Assembly (NCBI GenBank): GCA_963965975.1
Contig: OZ014412.1
Coordinates: 16,056,249-16,120,248, forward strand
Direction of reading: 5' to 3'
DNA: 64,000 nt
DNA from: Xestospongia bergquistia
Taxonomy: Eukaryota > Porifera > Demospongiae > Haplosclerida > Petrosiidae
Shown here: piece after piece, positions 59,701 to 64,000 of the stretch
Numbering within the stretch: the stretch's first letter is position 1
Layout of the letters: each line of letters begins with the position of its first letter
Made by a program: the position numbers and the translations under genes
The notes under the pieces: generated by a model
What the model saw: only the letters and a program-made list of their open reading frames with translations
The model's database searches: none
What the model was told of the DNA's origin: nothing

Positions 59701-62700
59701 AATTTTAGGCGCCAAACAACGTAGGAAATATAGGGTTAAGTTAAAAAAATTTTTGGCGCCAAAAAAATTAAAAATTCTTACTCAAATTTTTCCAAAATTT
59801 TTGGGTGACTGTGGGGTTAAAAGACGCGTATTTTGTGCGCCAAATAACGTAGGAAATAAAGGTTTAAATTTAAAAAATTTTTGGCGCCAAAAAGGGTTAA
59901 AATACGCGTTTTTTAGGCGCCAAATAACGTAGGAAACAAAGGGTTAAATTTAACAAATTTTTGGCGCCAAAAAACTTAGAAATTCTTACTCAAACTTTTC
60001 CAAACTTTTTTGGTGACTAAGGGGTTAAAATACGCTTATTTTTTGCGCCAAAAAACGTAGGAAACAAAGGGTTACATTTAACAAATTTTTGGCGCCAAAA
60101 AACTTAGAAATTCTTACTCAAACTTTCCAAACTTTTTGGGTGACTGAGGGGTTAAAATACGCGTATTTTGTGCGCCAAATAACGTAGGAAATAAAGGGTT
60201 AAATTTAAAAAATTTTTGGTGCCAAAAAACTTAGAAATTAATACTGAAATTTTTCAAAACTTTTATGGTGACTAAGGGGTTAAAATACGCGTATTTTTTG
60301 CGCCAAATAAGGTAGGAAATAAAGGGTTAAATTTTAAAAAATTTTGGCGCCAAAAAACTTAGAAATTATGAGTCAAAATTTTCCAAACTATTTGGATGAT
60401 TAAGGGGTTAAAATACGCGTATTTTATGCGGCAAATAACGTAGGAAATAATGGGTTAAATTTTAAAAATTTTTGGCGCAAAAAAAAACTTAGAAATTATG
60501 ACTGAAATTTTTCCAAACTTTTTGGGTGAATGAGGGGTTAAAATACGCGTATTTTAGGCGTCAAATAACGTAGGAAATAAAGGGTTAAATTTAAAAAGTT
60601 TTTGGCGCCAAAAAAATTAGAAATTATGACTGAAATTTTTCCAAACGTTTTGGATGACTACGGGGTTAAAATACGCGTATTTTAGGCGCCAAATAACGTA
60701 GGAAATAAAGGGTTAAATTAAAAAATTTTTGGCGCCAAAAACTTAGAAATTATGACTGAATTTTTTCCAAACTTTTTGGGTGACTGAGGGGTTAAAATAC
60801 TCGTATTTTTGGCGCGAAATAACGTAGGAAGTAAAGGGTTAAATTTAAAAAAATTTTGGCGCCAAAAAACTTCGAAATTATCACTGAAATTTTTCCAAAG
60901 TTTTGTTGACTAAGGGGTTAAAATACGCGTATTTTAGGCGCAAAATAACGTAGGTAATAAAGGGTTAAATTTAAAAAGTTTTTGGCGCCAAAAAACTTAG
61001 AAATTAAAACTGAAATTTTTCCAAACTTTTTTGGTGACTAAGGTGTTAAAATACGCGTATTTTTTGCGCCAAATAACGTAGGAAATAAAGGGTTAAATTT
61101 TAAAAATTTTTGGCGCCAAAAAAATTAGAAATTATGACTAAAATTTTTCCAAACGTTTTGGATGACTAAGGGGTTAAAATACGCGTATTTTAGGCGCCAA
61201 ATAACGTAGGAAATAAAGGGTTAAATTAAAAAATTTTTGGCGCCAAAAACTTAGAAATTATGACTGAATTTTTTCAAAACTTTTTGGGTGACTGAGGGGT
61301 TAAAATACTCGTATTTTTGGCGCCAAATAACGTAGGAAGTAAAGGGTTAAATTTAAAAAAATTTTGGCGCCAAAAAACTTCGAAATTATCACTGAAATTT
61401 TTCCAAAGTTTTGTTGACTAAGGGGTTAAAATACGCGTATTTTAGGCGCAAAATAACGTAGGAAATAAAGGGTTAAATGTAAAAAATTTTTGGCGCCAAA
61501 AAACTTAGAAATTATGACTGAAATTTTTCCAAACTTTTTTGGTTACTAAGGGGTTAAAATACGCGTATTTTAGGCGACAAATATTGTAGGAAATAAAGGG
61601 TTAAATTTAAAAAATTTTTGCGCCAAAAAACTTATAAATTATGACTGAAATTTTTCCAAACTTTTTGGGTGACTAAGGGGTTAAAAGACGCGTATTTTAG
61701 GTGCCAAATTACGTACGAAATAAAGGGTTAAATTTAAAAAATTTTTGGCGCCAAAAAACTTAGAAATTAATACTGAAATTTTTCCAAACTTTTTTCGTGA
61801 CTAAGGGGTTAAAATACGCGTATTTTTTGCGCCAAATAACGTAGGAAATAAAGGGTTAAATTTTAAAAAGTTTTGGCGCCAAAAAACTTAGAAATTAATA
61901 CTGAAATTTTTCCAAACTTTTTTGGTGACTAAGGGGTTAAAATACGCGTATTTTTTGCGCCAAATAACGTAGGAAATAAAGGGTTAAATTTTAAAAATTT
62001 TTGGCACCAAAATACTTAGAAATTATGAATCAAATTTTTCCAAACTATTTGGATGATGAAGGGGTTGAAATACGCGTATTTTAGGCGGCAAATAACGTAG
62101 GAAATAAAGGGTTAAATTTTAAAAATTTTTGGCGCCAAAAAAACTTAGAAATTATGTCTGAAATTTTTCCAAACTTTTTTGGTGACTAAGGGGTTAAAAT
62201 ACGCGTATTTTTTGCGCCAAATAACGTAGGAAATAAAGGGTTTTTAAAAAAATTTTTGGCGCCAAAAAAGTTAGAAATTCTTACTCAAATTTTTCCAAAC
62301 TTTTTGGGTGACTAAGGGGTTAAAATACGTGAATTTTAGGCGCCTAATAACGTAGGAAATATAGGGCTAAGTTAAAAAAATTTTAGGCGCCAAAAAACTT
62401 AGAAATTCTTACTCAAATTTTTCCAAACTTTTTGGGTGACTAAGGGGTTAAAAGACGCGTATTTTAGGCGCCAAATAACGTAAGAAATAAAGGGTTAAAT
62501 TTAAAAAATTTTTGGCGCCAAAAATCTTAGAAATTCTTATTCAAAATTTTCCAAACTTTTTTGGTGACTAAGGGGTTAAAATAAGCGTATTTTAGGCGCG
62601 AAATAATAGGAAATAAAGGTTAAAATTTAAAAAATTTTTGGTGGCAAAAAATTTAGAAATTATGATTGAAATTTTTCCAAACTTTTTTGATGACTAAGGT

Positions 62701-62708
62701 TTAAAATA
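50715..62708. repeat. 128-bp satellite, second block (roughly 95 monomers)
   Basis: Same monomer as the first block, in the same orientation. Higher-order repeats can be followed by marker variants: about 508 bp (for example CCAAACGTTTTGGATGACTA at 60641 and 61149), about 506 bp near 52300-52850, and about 1525 bp (ATACGTGAATTTTAGG near 56130 and 57660). Five almost identical monomers lie at about 54600-55170. No ORF. It ends in a partial monomer where telomere-like repeats begin. Confidence 0.95.
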
Positions 62709-64000
62709 TAATCCCAATGGCCTAAACCCTAAACCCTAAACACTAAACTCTAATCTCTAAATTCTAATCTATATGTCCTAAACTCTTATCCTAAACCCTA
62801 AACCATATATCCTAAAGCCTAATCCCAATGCCCTAAGTCCTTAACCCTAAACCCTAAATCCTTATCCTAATGCCCTAAACCCTAAAACGTAAACCCTAAA
62901 CTGTATGCTCTAACCTAATGCCCTAAACTCTAAACCGTAATCCCTAAACCCTAATCCTAATGTCCTAATCCCTAATCCCTAAACCCTAAACCCTAAACCC
63001 TAAACCCCTAAACCCTAAACCCTAAACCCCTAAACCCTAAAGCCTAAACCCTAAACCCCAAAACCCAAAACCCTAAACCCTAAACCCAAAAAACTAAACC
63101 CTAATCCCTAAACCGAAAACCTTAAACCCTAAACCCTAAACCCCAAAACCCGAAGCCCTAAACACTAATCCTTATGCCCTAAATCCTAAACCCAATGGCC
63201 TAAACCCTAAAACCTAAACACTAAACTCTAATCTCTAAATTCTAATCTATATGTCCTAAACCCTTATCCTAAACCATAAACCATATATCCTAAAGCCTAA
63301 TCCCAATGCCCTAAATCCTTAACCCTAAACACTAAATCGTAATCCTATTGTCCTAAACCCTAAACCGTAAACCCTAAACTGTATGCCCTAACCTAATGAC
63401 CTAAACCCTAAACCGTAATCCCTAAACCCTAATCTTTAAACCCTAAACGCTAAACCGGAAGCCCTAGTCCTAATGCCCTAAACCCTAAACCCCAATCTCT
63501 AATCCTAATGCCCTAACCTCTTAACCGTAAAGCCTAAACCCTAAACTGTATGCTCTAATCGTAATGCCCTAAACCCTAAACCCTAATCCCTAAAACCTAA
63601 ACCATAATCCGTAAGCCCTAATCCTAATGCCCTAAAACCTAAACCCTAATCTCTAAACCCTAAACCGTAAACCCTAATCCTAATGCACTAAGCACTAAAC
63701 CCTAAACCCTAAACCCTAATCCTTAATCCTAATCTCGTAATCTCTAAACCCTAAACCCAACACCCAATGTCCTAAATTCTAAACAATTAACCCTAAACCC
63801 AAAAAACCTAAACCCTAATCCCTAAACCCTAAACCCTAATCGTTAATCCTAATATCGTAATCTCTAAACCCTAAACCCAGCACCCAATGTCCTAAATTCT
63901 AAACCATTAACCCTAAACCCAAAAACCCTAAACCCTAAACCCTAAACCCTAAACCCTAAACCCTAAACCCTAAACCCTAAACTCTAAACCCTAAACCCTA
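62709..64000. repeat. Telomere-like CCCTAAA array, degenerate, C-rich strand on plus
   Basis: Degenerate CCCTAAA, CCCTAAT and similar words fill the last 1.3 kb, and the final 75 bp or so are nearly pure CCCTAAA. Longer duplications exist: about 62708-62830 recurs near 63190 (offset about 482), and 63715-63790 recurs near 63835 (offset about 119). On the plus strand at a right-hand chromosome end one expects TTTAGGG, so the orientation is the reverse of a terminal telomere at the right edge. Confidence 0.93.

Noticed and set aside
62709-64000. True chromosome end at the right edge
   Set aside because: The strand orientation is the reverse of that expected for a right-hand telomere.

Overview
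The window looks like AT-rich nuclear DNA from an animal, and a sponge or other non-bilaterian would fit. Support comes from the transposon families present: a Gmr1-like Ty3/gypsy element with a SCAN-like capsid, a piggyBac transposase with introns, hAT fossils with TTF-type zinc finger and HTLQLVV motifs, and a pogo/Tigger transposase tail. Inferred introns are GT-AG and very short (about 42-50 bp in one gene, 80 and 181 bp in another). The lineage is inference. The telomere-like repeat here is CCCTAAA/TTTAGGG, which is not the motif usually expected in animals. No tRNA, rRNA, CRISPR array or bacterial gene organisation was seen.

Layout. 1-2520: 5' part of a minus-strand Gmr1-like LTR retrotransposon (LTR, primer site, gag, protease, start of integrase), broken by two in-frame stops. 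3013-3876: an exon for an unrecognised coiled-coil/Cys-rich protein. 3894-12204: a composite foldback element holding two copies of a decayed hAT unit 4976 bp apart around a 58-bp minisatellite. 12.2-21.2 kb: short tandem repeats (61, 20, 169 and 108 bp), six palindromes centred on TGAGTCA, a hAT fossil and a patchwork of duplicated repeats. 21.6-24.3 kb: a pogo transposase tail joined by in-phase splice sites to ten tandem mini-exons and a C-terminal PHD finger. 25.7-27.6 kb: a weak multi-exon gene candidate with a hAT MITE in an inferred intron.

From 27.6 kb on the window is almost all satellite: a 128-bp satellite (27645-31945), a degenerate piggyBac gene (about 32.0-34.9 kb), a 334-bp satellite with higher-order repeats (34931-50714) carrying one piggyBac-type MITE, more of the 128-bp satellite (50715-62708), and a degenerate CCCTAAA array (62709-64000). 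That array reads C-rich toward the right edge, so it cannot be a simple chromosome terminus at that edge.

There is no operon-like cooperation between genes. The most unusual items are the pogo/mini-exon/PHD gene, the palindromic E2F-like and AP-1-like sites built into tandem repeats, and the orientation of the telomere-like array.
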